A stretch of 64,000 nucleotides of DNA from Litsea cubeba (Eukaryota > Streptophyta > Magnoliopsida > Laurales > Lauraceae): contig CM022949.1 in NCBI GenBank assembly GCA_012931725.1, positions 53,112,798 through 53,176,797 of the forward strand, written 5' to 3'. Positions 43,312 through 55,153 of this stretch are shown piece after piece; within the stretch, counting starts at the first letter, position 1; each line of letters starts with the position of its first letter. A model generated the notes under the pieces. It saw only the letters and a program-made list of their open reading frames with translations. It searched no databases and had not been told where the DNA came from. The translations under genes were made by a program, and so were the position numbers.

Positions 43312-45288
43312 TCACGCTGGATCAGAGACGTGAGGAATAGCAGCCGTTCCAGTATTTGTCCCGACTTGTCCAGCAGCAGTCGCCTCGCAGGCAGGAACAA
43401 CGACAAGAGGGACAGAGCTCGGCGTCGGAAGTGGAAACTGAGGGGGTTCCTTGAAGGACGGATGATCCTCCGAGACCCCGGCCTCCTTCAGGCTGGCGCG
43501 CCACCCTCTCACCTAGGCCTTATCCCTCACAACGAGGACTCTGTCCTTGTAGTAAGCCATGACCTGCACCCTGGCATCTTAAAAGTAGCATCACACTCTG
43601 ACTCGAGTCTCGCCTCGGCCTTGTCTGCCCTTTTGGATTCGACCTGAAGCTGGGCCGTGAAGTCGTCTTCCAGTTTCACAATGGAGGCCTCGAGTTCGGC
43701 CACCTTTTTCCTCTCCGCCTCAGCTTCGCCCTTCGCTTGCTCGAGCCCCGCTGCGTACTCTCCTTCAGCCCTCGCTAATTTCTGAGTGACAGCATCTAGG
43801 GCTTCCTCAAGGTCGTTCTTCTCCACGGTCAGCTCGGCAATATCGACGCTGTACTTGTACAGTCTGTCGGCCACGACCATGGACTTCTGCACCGCCTATT
43901 AGAGAAACAAGGCATTCAGGACGAAAGTAAAAACATCCACTGATATTAAACAACTGGACAAAAAAAAATATAGAGATTCAGATGGGCTTACCGTGAAGCT
44001 CGACTGCAGCATCTACAGTATCAACTTTTGATTGTTGTACCTGTCCGGTTGAGCCATATCTCGAGGAAGGGAGCACGCCCGCCCAAGTGCCTCGAGGACG
44101 AGGGGATCGATCCTGTGGAGAACGCGATCGTCCATCGTCATCGGCCTCCCTGGTTCGAGCACGAAGCTCGGCTCCCATGGGCATGGGCCATCAGATGGCG
44201 AAGCCGCAGCCGAACTGGGACCTGCCTCGGTTCTCGGCCTTTTCTGCGGCCGAATCTCCTCTTGCCCGGCCTCAGCTGGGGGCGGACGTACCTCTAGTTC
44301 GGCAGGACTGGAAGGAGCAGGGATCTCTACCGCTGCCGCAAGAGAAGCCGCCCGAACCCCCGAAGAAGGAATCTCGAGGGGATCCGGATTCGTGGGCGCC
44401 TGAGGAGCTCGGGCGTCCTTAACACCAAGTGCGAGAACTTCGAGGTCCTCAAAAGATAGACGTCGGGTGCACCGCATCTCTGAGTTCGGCGAGGAAGCTT
44501 GGGCGATCTGACGCGACCTACTTCCTGAGGCCTCGCGTGGCCTCGACCCCGACGTGGAAGCCTGGGCACCGGACGCGACTCTGATGTCGGACGTCGCCCG
44601 CGAAGGCCCCTCTTCTATCCTGGCTCTAGGATCGGCCTGCTCTCGCTCAGCCTCGAGGTCGGCTCCTCCCGAACCTCCTAATCGGGGCGGCTCGGTTGTG
44701 CCCCTTATGTATCCACGATACTTCGGCCGGTACCCTAGCAGTGACCAAGCCGCCCTGGCCTCGTGGCCGTTGTATCGTTTCACTACGTTGAGCCAGGCGT
44801 CGTTCCTCGTCCAGATATACCGAGCAGCCCGCTTCCTCTCCTTCACAGCTGCATAGCAAAGGCATCAGTACGGCAAGATAGGAAAGGAAAACGCATATGA
44901 GGAATACACTAGTGAGGAAGATGGTATTTACTTGGAATGGTCCCGAAGTGGCGAGGAACCTGGTAGCCTCTATCGGTGTCGGCTACACCGAACTCCCAGT
45001 TACCCGAGACGTATAGGAGATCATCCCCGGCATATTTACTTGAGTCCTCCAGGTAGCGAACGAAGCCCTCCCGACCTGGCTTGGCCCGGAGATAGTAGGC
45101 ATCTCCAGACCTGCATATGTCGTAAACGTCCTCGATATCGAAGACGCCGTGGTCGATGCCCAGGACCTCGTTCAACTTGGCCGTGCCCATCACAATCTTG
45201 AAGACGTTGGGCAGCAACTAGCAGGGGCAGAGGCACCACTGACTGAGACACCTCCTAAGAAGGGGGTGAAGGGGGAAACGAACCCCAC
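43312..45288 (-). pseudogene. Element D antisense gene: gypsy-associated domain plus coiled coil, partial
   Basis: Minus strand, exons inferred: 45288-44932 (N-terminal domain, LLPNVFKIVMGTAKLNEVL, DLLYVSGNWEFG, YQVPRHFG, resembling the plant 'putative gypsy type transposon' family PF04195), donor CCAA|GTAAAT; 44848-44041 (VKERKRAARYIWTRND, then Pro/Glu-rich), acceptor TATGCAG, donor ACAG|GTACA; a short exon near 44000 that does not fit the frame; 43895-43312 (coiled coil DLEEALDAVTQKLARAE), acceptor CTAATAG, with a frameshift near 43580 and a stop. The start is lost where Gypsy-C begins. Function unknown. Confidence 0.6.
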
Positions 45289-47856
45289 TGATTGACCGTG
45301 CTCCTGCTCGGTTCTACCGAGGTCGGCGGACGTGGGAGTCCGTTGGGTCTGACCCTTTCGTAACCGGGGGGCACAGGCGCGCATCAACATTTTTGTTGTG
45401 TGGGTGTGCCAGATTTTCTATTTTACTTGGAATTGCAAGTGGTGATCCGGAGATCAACCTTCGCAAGTAAAAAGGAAATCAACTTCTTTCAAGTTTTCCA
45501 TTGCACATACATTTAAGAAAAGAGACATTTTTCTTGGTTTGCCGTGATTTTTTGGCATTTATAGCCGATTTTGGCATTTATAGCCTTTTTCTGGCGTTTA
45601 TAGCCGATTTTGGCGTTTAAAGCCGATTTACAATCCTTATTAATAATGAAAGACAAGAGTTGTGATTTTTGTCTCTTTTGAAAAAATACAAACTACAATG
45701 AAAAGCAAGAAGAGGAGGATCTAACTTCTCAGGAGATTGTGGGGGACCCGTTTAGATTGACGGTCGCAAGCCATATGTGGGCTTCGCCATCATCCATATA
45801 GATGAGAACAGAGGATGCTATTGATTCGCTTGGCTTGGCTATAACCTTAGGTTTTTAGAGGACAAAGACCAAAAGGAGGTCCTATGTCCAATAAAAAACC
45901 GAGTAGACGGGCTGAAAAGCCACATCTAAGCCATTGGAGGCAGAAGGAGAAGGCAAGGACCTTGGGGGGTGATACCCCCAAGGGACTTTTGTCACCTTGT
46001 AGCAGTGGTCGGTGTAGGATTTCCGCAGAGTTTTCTCTCTTTTCCTTCTCTGAATTTCTGTGCTTTGTCTGTGTCTCTGTCTGTGATTTTTCTTCGATCT
46101 CTTTCTTCTTGGAGAGCTCTCCTATTTATAGGCTTTTAGGTAGCCATTTAGGAGGGTTTATGGGCTTTTATTGTCATTAAGCCGCATAATGGGAGGAGTT
46201 ACAGGATTTAAATCTTTATTTTGTAACTCCTTTTTCTTGGCTTCTGATTGGCCGGAGGAGATTGAGGGCATTTAATCGCCTTTAATCGCCATGATGGGAG
46301 GAGTTTCATGGGTTAAATGCCATGAATCTCTTGACTTGTAACTCTCGGATGCTTGCTTCTGATTAGTCCATCCAAAGAAATGGATTAATGACTGTAATAA
46401 AGCTAGTCAATTAATCGCATTAAGTGGTCGCCGAGCAGTTGAAGAGTCGCGGGCCGTGCCGCGTCTTTTGGGATTCTTCTGGTAATGATCATCGATGGAT
46501 CTTCATGTAGATCGACATCGGATGACCATGTAACTTCAGGTGTTGGTTGCCAACAGCGGGTCAGTGCCATCCGTCCTGTCGATTTCTCGATCGGTCGGGT
46601 AGAAAGCACACTTTTTTTTGGTTGACCGGGTGGCGATCAATGTTGTTTTCGATACTTTTGATGATTGACCCGTGTTTTTGACGGATGTCAGAGGATTTGG
46701 TGTCTCAAAAGTATGAGTTTTGGAAACTACCAGAGGCCGGACGCTTCGAATCGCGAAAAAATGGCAAAAACCGAGGTTTCCGGGGCCTTCCCGGCTATCC
46801 CGGGCTCCAAGGTCGCAGGGGCCTGCGACCCTGGGGGGTTTTTTCCCCCTTTTGTCCCGTTTTGTGTCCGTTTTTACTGTTTTTTTATTCTTTTTTCTTC
46901 TATATTTTTCCTTGACATTTTTGACCATTTATTGGCTTGATTATCCTATAGGAAACCTGATGAGAATCCTTGCATTTTATTTTGCAAAGTTTCCAATTTC
47001 TTGAGAAAGCCGAAGACTTTGTCGCGCAGAGCTGCCGATTTTCCGTCAGAAGCTGAAACTAGGTCAAACGATGTCAGAATGACCTGAAATTTGGTATGAA
47101 GCCGCCTGAGCAATAAATAAGACCAACCATAGGCTTTTGTTTGAGTTTTGAAGCTGTTTGGGGTCCTATCACCAGTAGACTCGCTTTTGTCGCGATGAAG
47201 ATGTCGCGGTTTGATGTGCGGTCAACCGATGTCCGATTAAGTTGAAATTTGACAGGGAACCCATTGGAGTCATTTTAAGATTATCCATAGACTCTGTCTT
47301 GGAAACCATGGTCCCGGAGAGCTTTGCCGCCGAGAGGCTTGATTTGGCTTCCGAGCGTCAAACTATGGTCAAATGTTGTCGAAATGACCTGAAATTTGAC
47401 GTGCAGCCCCTTGTAAATATTTTGAAGCCGTCCATGTGCTCTATCTAATGAGTCATGACCTCGGCGGTTCTTGCTGCCGAGAGGCTTGATTTAGCTGTTC
47501 GAGGGTTGATGTAGGGACAAACATTGTTGGTTTGACTCGGAACTTGACGTGGAGCCTTTTGGATGTATTTTGAGACCATCCATCGGCTCTGATCGAAGAT
47601 TTGGTGTCTCCGATGATTTCGCCGCCGAGAGCTCCTTTTCGGCTGTCGGAGAAGCGAAGTTAGGCCAAATGATTTTGAAATGGCCCAAAACTTCTTGTGT
47701 ACTCCTCTTTTGGCTGTCTTGAAGGATCTTGCAGTTTTTGTTTGATTCTGACAAGATTTGATTTTTTGGAAGTAGCATTGCCTATTTATGGCAGGTTGCG
47801 ACTTCATGTAGCTCTTTAGATCTTGAAGAGGCAAAGTGACATTTTTGGTGTCAACA
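45289..47856 (-). repeat. Gypsy-C 3' LTR (2568 bp)
   Basis: On the minus strand it starts TGTTGACACC at 47856 and ends GGTCAATCA at 45289. TATAAATA is at 46130-46123, GGCTATAAA-type repeats at 45625-45550 and the PBS-like TGGCACACCC at 45421-45412. U3 keeps the full set of ~140-bp units as in Gypsy-B. Confidence 0.88.
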
Positions 47857-48079
47857 AATGCCCCCTCGAGGTACAGTGACGAGTTGCTTAACTTTTGTAG
47901 TCGATGTGCCTCGAAGAGATTTTTGGAGAGGCTGTGACTTGACCAAAAGTCTTTGAGCAGTCTTTCTTTTTGGTATTTGTAGCCTTTTGAGCTTCCAGGG
48001 GAATTTTATGGCAGTGAAAGGGATCACGTACCATCTCGAGGCAAAGTTTTGAAGATGACATCAGGGATGTGGATTTGGG

Positions 48080-48310
48080 TTTTGACCTTGTGACCTAACA
48101 GGCTGTATGTGGCAGGTTAGGGGGTCGGGTTTGGTTTTGATCGTGTGACCCAACAAGCTGTATGTGAAATGTTGGGGGATCAATTTTGGTTTTGATCTTG
48201 TGACCTAACAGGCTATATGTGGCAAGTTAGGGGATCAGGTTTTGGTTTTTGGTTTTGGTCTTGTGACCCAACAAGCTGTATGTGGCAAGTTAGGGGACCA
48301 GGATTTGGTT
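48080..48310. repeat. Gypsy-C copy of the four-unit ~60-bp array
   Basis: The reverse complement of the Gypsy-A array at 20945-21180, same copy number. Confidence 0.75.
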
Positions 48311-48899
48311 TGATTTTTGTGGAATGTCAATTTCAAGATTTTGGCTCAATTTGGTATATGAGGCTGGATGGTTTGATTTTGGAAGCTCATGGGGCTTGGA
48401 ATTCTCTTTGTATGGTTGAATCAACTCAAAAGAAGCATGGAACCATTTTTGTATGCTCTTGGTAAGAGGGATTTCTCTTTGACTAAAAGCCCAAAATTTT
48501 TTTTTTGTGCCTAGGTGGTCAAGCCTGGCTCATATGGGCTAACCCATGGGACCTTAAGCTTTTGAAATGGCTTAGATCTCATATGGTGTCATTTTTGTAA
48601 AGAATATCCAAAAATATCTCATTTGGATAGAGAATATCTAAGAATATCTTTACTTGGAGAGAATCTCTCATGTTCCCTTTATTTTGGGATGGGATATCTT
48701 AAGATATCTTTCTTTTGGGAAAGAATCCTTCATTGATCCTATCTTTTAGGAGAAAATCTCTCATTGATTTCTTTTTGGGAGAGAATCCCTCAAGATATCT
48801 TTCTTTTGGGAAAGAATCTTTCTAATCTCTTTCTTTGGTAAGGTTACTAATTAGTAACACTTACCTCTTTCTTCTTTCCTTCTTTGGTTTGCTCTCTTC

Positions 48900-49838
48900 T
48901 ATAAAAGCAAGGAGGAGGTTGGATCTCTTGCTCTTATTACTTTCTTTTGCAATAATCTGAAGAGGGCTTCAAGAGTAAGAGTTCTTCTTCTTCAAGATCT
49001 TCAAGACTTTTCTTCTTCTTTTCCATCAATGGCTTCAAGTAAGTTCCCTTTTTCAAGAAAACCCCATTGTAAAAAAAAAGTTCTTTCTTTTTTTTTTGTT
49101 TCTTTCTTTTCTTTTCTTCTTTTTTTTTTCACGTGTTTGCTTCTTTTTTTTTCACACGTTTGTTTTTTCTTTTCTTCTTTCTCTTTTTTTTTTCATGTTT
49201 TGTTTTTTTTTTTTTTTTTTTTTGTTTGTGGGCCGTACGGACAGATCCCTTTTTTTTTCTCTCTTTTTTTTTTTTCAAGAAAGTTTCTTTTCTTTTCTTT
49301 TTTTTGTTTTCTTTCCCCCCTTTTTTTTTGAGAAAGTTTCTTTTTTTTTCTTTTTTGTTTTTTTGCTCATCATGATAATGCCCCTTTTTTTTGGCAAACC
49401 TAGATATTCATGCATGCATTCAATTGTAAATTAAATTTGTAGCATGATGTGATAGCATACCTGAAAGTTTTCACAAATTTGGGAATTTGGAGCTCGCAGC
49501 GATGTTGAGCCCTTCCTGATTTTGCGGAGACTTTGAGGTTTCGAAAGTTTGGAGTTTCGGAGCTCGCAGCGATGTTGAGCCCATCTTCAAGCTTTCTATT
49601 TCTTTCGGGATAGTTCCTTTTCTTCGGAATTGCCCCGTCATCATGTCAAAATTTCGCCAGATTTTTTTTAGCGAGATTCTGTCATTTTGATGTTTGATCT
49701 TTTTCTTTTCCATCCTTTGCAGGTGGTTCCTCCAGAACGAGCAAGGGTAAAGAGCCTGTTATAAGCGTACCTCATCGATCTTCTAGAACTTCTAATCCGG
49801 CCGTTCAACAGGCCTTTGAGAAGGTCCAGTATGTTGAA
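48900..49838 (+). pseudogene. Gypsy-C antisense gene: promoter, exon 1, intron 1, exon 2 start
   Basis: TATAAAAG at 48900-48907, ATG at 49029, exon 1 49029-49038, donor GTAAGT, intron with long T runs, acceptor tttgcag, exon 2 from 49723. The joined frame reads MASSGSSRTSKGKEP, the same start as in Gypsy-A, and stays open until element D sequence begins at about 49839. It shows that the promoter and first splice pair of the antisense gene are kept between copies. Confidence 0.7.
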
Positions 49839-50339
49839 AACTTACGAAGGAGAAACGAGAATGCAGAGCAGCAAAAAACTCGATCCCGGCAGTGCTCCTC
49901 TTCTTAGGCAGAGTTCCCTCGCAGCAGTTTCCTCCTCTCTGATTCAGAATGACAAATAGGGAAGGAGGAAACTTTGATTGCCCTATAAATAGGGAGAGGG
50001 ATCCCCTCTTCAGAAGCCCTAAAAGCACGTGCCAGACGACGCTCTCTAGGGCTCCGTGCACATCGATTCAAAAATTGAATGCATCCCTGACAAAACGGCG
50101 CGTGCGCCCTCGAGGCAACTGGACAACTAATCAAAAGATGACACGTAGAGCCGTCGATATGTCTTCGGCATTGATTGACAGGCGTCATTTATTACCTCGG
50201 TCATTCAGAGCAACCTTGGGTGAAGGCCAGGCGCCGACGGTCAAAACCAGGAGGAACTCTATTCCAGAAGAATTCCGTTATATAGCTCCCGACCTCACTT
50301 TGTTGGCGAGCTTCGTAAGGTCAGAAGCTTGGGGGCAAT
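49839..50339 (+). other. Element D internal sequence before the 3' LTR
   Basis: Contains a palindromic TATA motif CCCTATAAATAGGG at 49981-49994 that could serve the antisense gene on the minus strand, and a possible splice donor (minus CTTC|GTAAGTT) at 49838-49850 next to the junction. The polypurine tract agcttgggggcaa is at 50327-50339. Confidence 0.5.
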
Positions 50340-51217
50340 TGTGTGGGGAGATTTTCAAAGCTCCAGGGTTATGCTAATCACGGCCATAAGATGGGATTGA
50401 GCGCTCTCACGTGCCACCACGTGCCGCCCAGACTCGCCTCGGCTGCCGGGATAGAGACCTCAGCCGAAGTCAGACAGACTTTGGCTGCTAGCGCCGAGCT
50501 CAACTACCAAGGGCCCACCTCGGCCAAAGGAGCTCGGGACCCCGGCCAAGGGAGCCGAGACGGAAGCCGAAGTCGAGAAGAATCCCCACTCGCGCCCCAT
50601 GTTTGGCACATCACCAGACGCGTGGCACAGTAGGGGTGTGGGCCAGTGGGACAGATGCGACATCAACAGTCCACAATCTTCACCAATTCACTGACAAGGC
50701 GGCATCCAGCGGCTGAAGCCAAATCAGGGCAAAGCCCGAGAATGGATCTGATGGGACTTCTACCGCCAATGGCCTCCAACTGGACCTGGCCCAACATGAC
50801 ATGCATTAAATACAATGTGGGCTGATCCGATTGGCATTTATTATTTTGTGGGCTTATATGGACCGCTTTTATTGCTTTGTGGGCTGATAGAGACTTCCCT
50901 ATCAAATCGCGGGACCCACATCAAAGTATCGTCCAAAATATCCTCAGGAATCCTCTATAAATAGAGAACTATTTCACACATGCAAGGTACGCAACCCATA
51001 CTTGAGAGCTGTTACTCTTCCTCTCTTCTTCCTCTCCTTCCTTTGTTCCAGTTCACTTACTGACTTAGGCATCGGAGAGCCTTACGCCGCCCAGGCCAGG
51101 GTCCTCTGACCGTTTGCTCTTCCCTTTCAGGCTTAGAGGCAGCAGATCATCTCCTTCATTTGGATAAGTCCTGTAAGGCACTCTAAATCTTGTGGGTCAT
51201 AATTTCCTACACCTACA
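50340..51217 (+). repeat. Element D 3' LTR
   Basis: Starts TGTGTGGGG at 50340 (or TGTGGGG at 50342) after the polypurine tract. TATAAATA is at 50956-50963. The end is uncertain, at cctaca near 51211-51217. GC-rich with cctcggc motifs in U3. It resembles the LTR part of element E in layout. Confidence 0.6.
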
Positions 51218-52780
51218 ATCTCTATCCTAATCATCCATTTCTGTGGACAGTAATTGAATGGTTATGATCAAGTACCCATTGTTTTTTTTTTTTTTTTTTT
51301 TTCCGCATTAGAACCTTAAGTCACCATAAATATCCATGTCTCCAAAGAGCACGATGAGGGCGGTTGAGACCTGACACCACTCTCTTACCATGGTTTTGAG
51401 GCCATTAAAATGTCCTCTCCTTTGATCATAAGGTGAGTTCGTGACATAGGGAAGAGCTGATCAAGTGCAACGAGTCAGATAAGAAACTTATCACAAATAT
51501 GTCAGTAGAAGAATAAGATATCGTTTGACTCACTTGTGTGGCTGTGGATAAGGGGCTCCTGTTTCTCATCTTAAAATAATCACATGAAATACTTTTGTCA
51601 GGTAAGGTAGGAACCATCACTATTGACATAGTAGAGGGGGTCTGACTTCTAAGCCTTTGCTGCAGCTGTTTGAGAGTAGACATGTGGGCATCTGGCATCT
51701 GACCATTCGGTGAGGTGGGGGCCGAGCAGATTATTACTTTTGACTTTGGAGGAGTGTGGCCCACATTGATACAAGAGGCCGTTGAAATCACACGTGGTAG
51801 GGGGAGATTCAACATCACTGCATTAAAATAGTAGTTAGGGACGAGATGCATGCATGTAAGTCGTGGGTCGACACTATTAGATTGGGAGAGGATATTGAGG
51901 AATGCGTGTTTGATCTTGGGTACAAGTGCTAGTTTTTAAAGGCAGAAAGATGATACTGTTGTGAAGTTTATTGACCTACTTGATGTAAAATGGCTTTAAT
52001 ATTTAAGAATTATAATAGCAGCTTTGGTATTAAACATTACATTAGAAATAGGGTTCTTTGATACTATCAAATATTTAACATCATAATATGCGTGGTAAAC
52101 AAATTTCTATTCTGATGATTCATTTCTTGGTCTTGAATCCAATAGATTGCTAGTACAATTTTTTTTTATTATAGCTGAATAGATTTTTAAATCCCTCTTC
52201 GTATTTGATGGGCCAATTAATCAGTTTAAAAAAAATTCAGCTACAACTCATACAAATTAATCCCTAGTTCTCTTACTGGGTGAGTAGGTATCCTCTTTCT
52301 GTGGAAGCAGTAGCTCTTTCCATGGCTGGATCTCTCATGGGTCTGAGCTTCATTGGTTGTGTAACAAAAGTAAAAAAAAAAGAAAAAAAAAAGGTCGGTC
52401 CCTAACATGAAATTAGTTGCTGAGTACTGGACCATAGTTGTCAAATACTTCCTGTGGAAGTCTGAACCAAATTGATTGTCCATGTGGTGGGTCCTGGTTA
52501 AGGAACATGACCCAACCGTCATAAACACTATATTATAATGGAGTTACTTTGATGCCAACGGTATGAGAATAACACTATAATATTGTTTTTTTTCTTTGAA
52601 CATTATCCATTAATTTAGATATTATTGTGCACCTGCTCCGGATACAATTTCATTAAATACATAGGACTTTCCAGAAAAAATTTCGAAATTTAGTCATTCC
52701 TCACGAAGTGTCCCCGTGAATTATGTAGCACAAACAAGGTTCGTTAGGACCTCTTCCATTTTTTTTTTTTTAATGATGAA
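51218..52780. other. AT-rich intergenic stretch
   Basis: Contains a 24-base T run at 51280 and one open frame of 141 codons on the minus strand (51851-51426) with no recognised family and no clear splice sites; it is Ser/Pro-rich (SAPTSPNGQMPDAHM). No host gene can be supported. Confidence 0.35.
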
Positions 52781-52784
52781 GGGT

Positions 52785-52832
52785 GCGATGCTAGCGTCGC
52801 TCATGTCTGATAGGAGCAATGCTAGCGTTGCT
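52785..52832. repeat. Two imperfect palindromes centred on GCTAGC
   Basis: GCGATGCTAGCGTCGC at 52785-52800 and AGCAATGCTAGCGTTGCT at 52815-52832, each nearly self-complementary, centres 31 bp apart. A relative, ggtgatgctatcgccgctc, occurs at 53436. Confidence 0.5.
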
Positions 52833-53179
52833 ATACGTAATTTTTATAAAACATAGAACTCCCTTTGTTTCTTTTTTCTCTTATTTCTTTTTCTCCCACC
52901 TATTTCTCTATCTTCCTCACTCTATTTTTTTCCCAGCCATCTTGGAAAAACAGTATCACATGCTTTATAAAAAGATTACTACCGACCGACATACAGTTTC
53001 TTTCTTTCTTCTTTTCATGTTCTCAAGATTTATCTTGAAAAGTGAAAGCGACAGGAAAAAAAAATGGCATACATAACATGGAAGAATGGTTCCAATAACA
53101 ATCTTATGATCGTACAGTATCATGAAGAGCTTACCCTCAACCCATGAACCCATCCATGAGAAAACGAGAGAGAGAAAGG

Positions 53180-53355
53180 ATAAACCTATATTCGCAGCAT
53201 TTCCGCCAATATGAATAGTGGTGTAAGCCTGTATTCGAATACAACTTTTCCACCATATGAATATTGTACTGTACTCACAACTTTTCCACCAACATGAATA
53301 GTGGAAAACCTATATTCGCAGCTTTTCCACCTATATGAAAAGTGGAAAACCTGTA
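53180..53355. repeat. Minisatellite of about four ~45-bp units
   Basis: Units like cagcttttccaccaatatga followed by atagtggaaaacctatattcg, with variation. No coding function is seen. Confidence 0.55.
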
Positions 53356-53815
53356 GGGTTGGGTGAGAAATGGAGTGTGGGCTATCGAGAAATATGGTGG
53401 AGATGAGGAAGAAGAAGATGCGAGGAGAAAATTTTGGGTGATGCTATCGCCGCTCCTAAAAAAGTACAAAAAATTAAAAAAGAGGTGGGAAGACCAAGTT
53501 TGTGCTTTATAATCTGCAGGGACCCTTAGCTTGGAATGGACAAATTTTGGGATTGTTCTCGTAAAATCCTCTTAAATATAAATTGTGTATGGATCCTAAC
53601 ATGCATATGAGTGAGCTCGTAGTACACAGGACAAATATTATTAGGTACACACAGTTAATGAGGGCTTAATCTGGTCTAGAATTCACAATGGAGCCAAATG
53701 ATCTTGTAAATGGCAGCTACTAGGCTAGGTGTACAATTTTTAAGAATATGACACGTGGTAGAGGTGTGGAGCATGCTATCTCTAACAAATACTGAAAGTC
53801 CGGGATCCAAACCCT

Positions 53816-53850
53816 GGGGGTGGGGGTGCGGGGGAGAGGGGGGTGGGGGG
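53816..53850 (+). other. G-tract cluster, potential G-quadruplex
   Basis: Five G runs of 5, 5, 5, 6 and 6 bases with loops of 1, 3, 3 and 1 bases, within an AT-rich region. Confidence 0.7.
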
Positions 53851-54664
53851 TGAATAGGGAGCTTGACTTAGTGACCAATTATGCCTAATTTTTACTTCTT
53901 TAAATTAATTAGTCACAAGTGGTGATTAAGAAACTAAGTGCGGAAGCTATATAAAAAGAATCACCACAAGCATACACCATGACACAAAGATTTATAGTGG
54001 TTTGGTCTCAATGCCTGCATCCACTACCGACTTGTGATCCTACACCCACCGAATTTTTACTATACTTTTCAATAGGCTATGCAATATAATTTTTAATGCT
54101 AAGCAATAACTTTATAATATGCTTTCTAAGGCTAAGCAATAACCTCTTGGGTTTTATGGTTCACCGCTAACCTTTACACTTATGCTTTTCTATGGCTAAG
54201 CAATAACCTATAACCCTAAGATTGGTTGTCTCTACGAAGTGTCTACAATATACTTGAAGAGATACAAATTAAGCTCAATCGCAGTGCCTCTTAATTAGGC
54301 AGATATGAAAGTGTAAATCTAATTACTCAACACTTAAACTATATGAATGCAAAGATGAATGCTCTATGTGTATGCATGAGAACTTCAATCAAGTTTTAAA
54401 ATGATAGCTCAATGAATGTAAACTTAAAGCTTTTGAAGGTTTAAAATACAAATATTTTGGTTGAAGTGAAGATTCTAATCACATGTTCTTTAAGTAAACA
54501 ACTTGTAAAGATATGACTTATCAAGTTATGCAAGTTGTATTGAGATTTTAAATCTAAAACATGTGACGCATGAGCATAGTTGTTTTCAAAATAAATTAGT
54601 TTGCCTATATGTTCATGGAATCAAAACAACTAGCTAGAGATTAAACCAAGTTTGAGATTCATGC
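53851..54664. other. AT-rich sequence, possibly old LTR or repeat
   Basis: Begins ggtgaatagggagcttgac and holds agatttatagtggtttgg and aatgcctgcatccacta, phrases seen in old plant retrotransposon LTRs. Short repeats of ggctaagcaataacct occur at 54090-54210. No gene is seen. Confidence 0.3.
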
Positions 54665-55153
54665 TGTCACGACCCTGGATCGAGATTGGGACCCGGGTAG
54701 GGCCCGCGACATTAGTGTTGCATTTTCCCACAGGTTCCCACGGTGACGATCCCAAGACACGGGTACTAGCTCACATGATCAAGTTTGCAGAAGCGTGTAG
54801 CAAAACATATTCAAGTATAGCATGAACATTTCGAGACAATGCATAAGTAAAACAAGTATCAAGAGTTAATATCAGAGAAAGGAGTGTAAATGTGAGGCTC
54901 CACTCCTTGTGGGCCCTCAATTTGAATTTGAATACTAGATTATAGCCTAATATATCTAGTTATACTAATTATAAGGTTTAGTTATGGGTAGAAAGGTATT
55001 TTTCTTGGTTTTAGTTAGTTTAGTCTAGTTGTGTAATTAGTAGAGATAATAGGGTGCCATTTGTTATTTCTAGAGTGAGTTAGTTTGTTAGAGGCACGTG
55101 CTTAGAATTAGTATTTACTATAGGGGGTGTCCATTAGAGAATCTTCTAGAACC
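54665..55153 (+). mobile_element. Possible LTR start of a chromovirus-type gypsy element
   Basis: TGTCACGACCCTGGATCG at 54665 resembles the LTR start of plant Del/Tekay-type gypsy elements. The following sequence to 55153 is not recognised in detail. Sirevirus-2 inserts at 55154, and the interrupted sequence continues at 62573. It could instead be host promoter DNA. Confidence 0.3.
55149..55153. repeat. Target site duplication gaacc, left copy of Sirevirus-2
   Basis: gaacc directly before TGTTGG and again at 62568-62572 after the final CA. Confidence 0.95.

Larger units (their letters stand above)
45289..49838 (-). mobile_element. Gypsy-C: 3' part of a Gypsy-A relative, minus strand
   Basis: From high to low coordinates it holds exon 2 start, intron 1, exon 1 and promoter of the antisense gene (here on the plus strand), the four-copy ~60-bp array, the polypurine tract (47870-47857) and a complete 3' LTR (47856-45289). 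It stops at about 49838, inside exon 2 of the antisense gene, where element D resumes. Gag, pol and 5' LTR are gone. The sequence flanking the LTR end is element D on both sides of the fragment, so Gypsy-C had probably inserted into D before part of both was lost. Confidence 0.8.
39107..51217 (+). mobile_element. Element D: degraded Tat-like gypsy element, split by Gypsy-C
   Basis: 39107-45288 holds RNase H to integrase, a tandem array and an antisense gene; 49839-51217 holds the following internal part, polypurine tract and 3' LTR. The 5' LTR, gag, protease and most RT are absent; it begins within the RNase H region at the join with Gypsy-B. The second RNase H and antisense gene put it in the Tat lineage, but its proteins differ clearly from Gypsy-A. 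Confidence 0.75.

Noticed and set aside
51426..51851. 141-codon minus-strand frame as a host gene
   Set aside because: No recognised domain and no supporting exon neighbours; kept only as a note.
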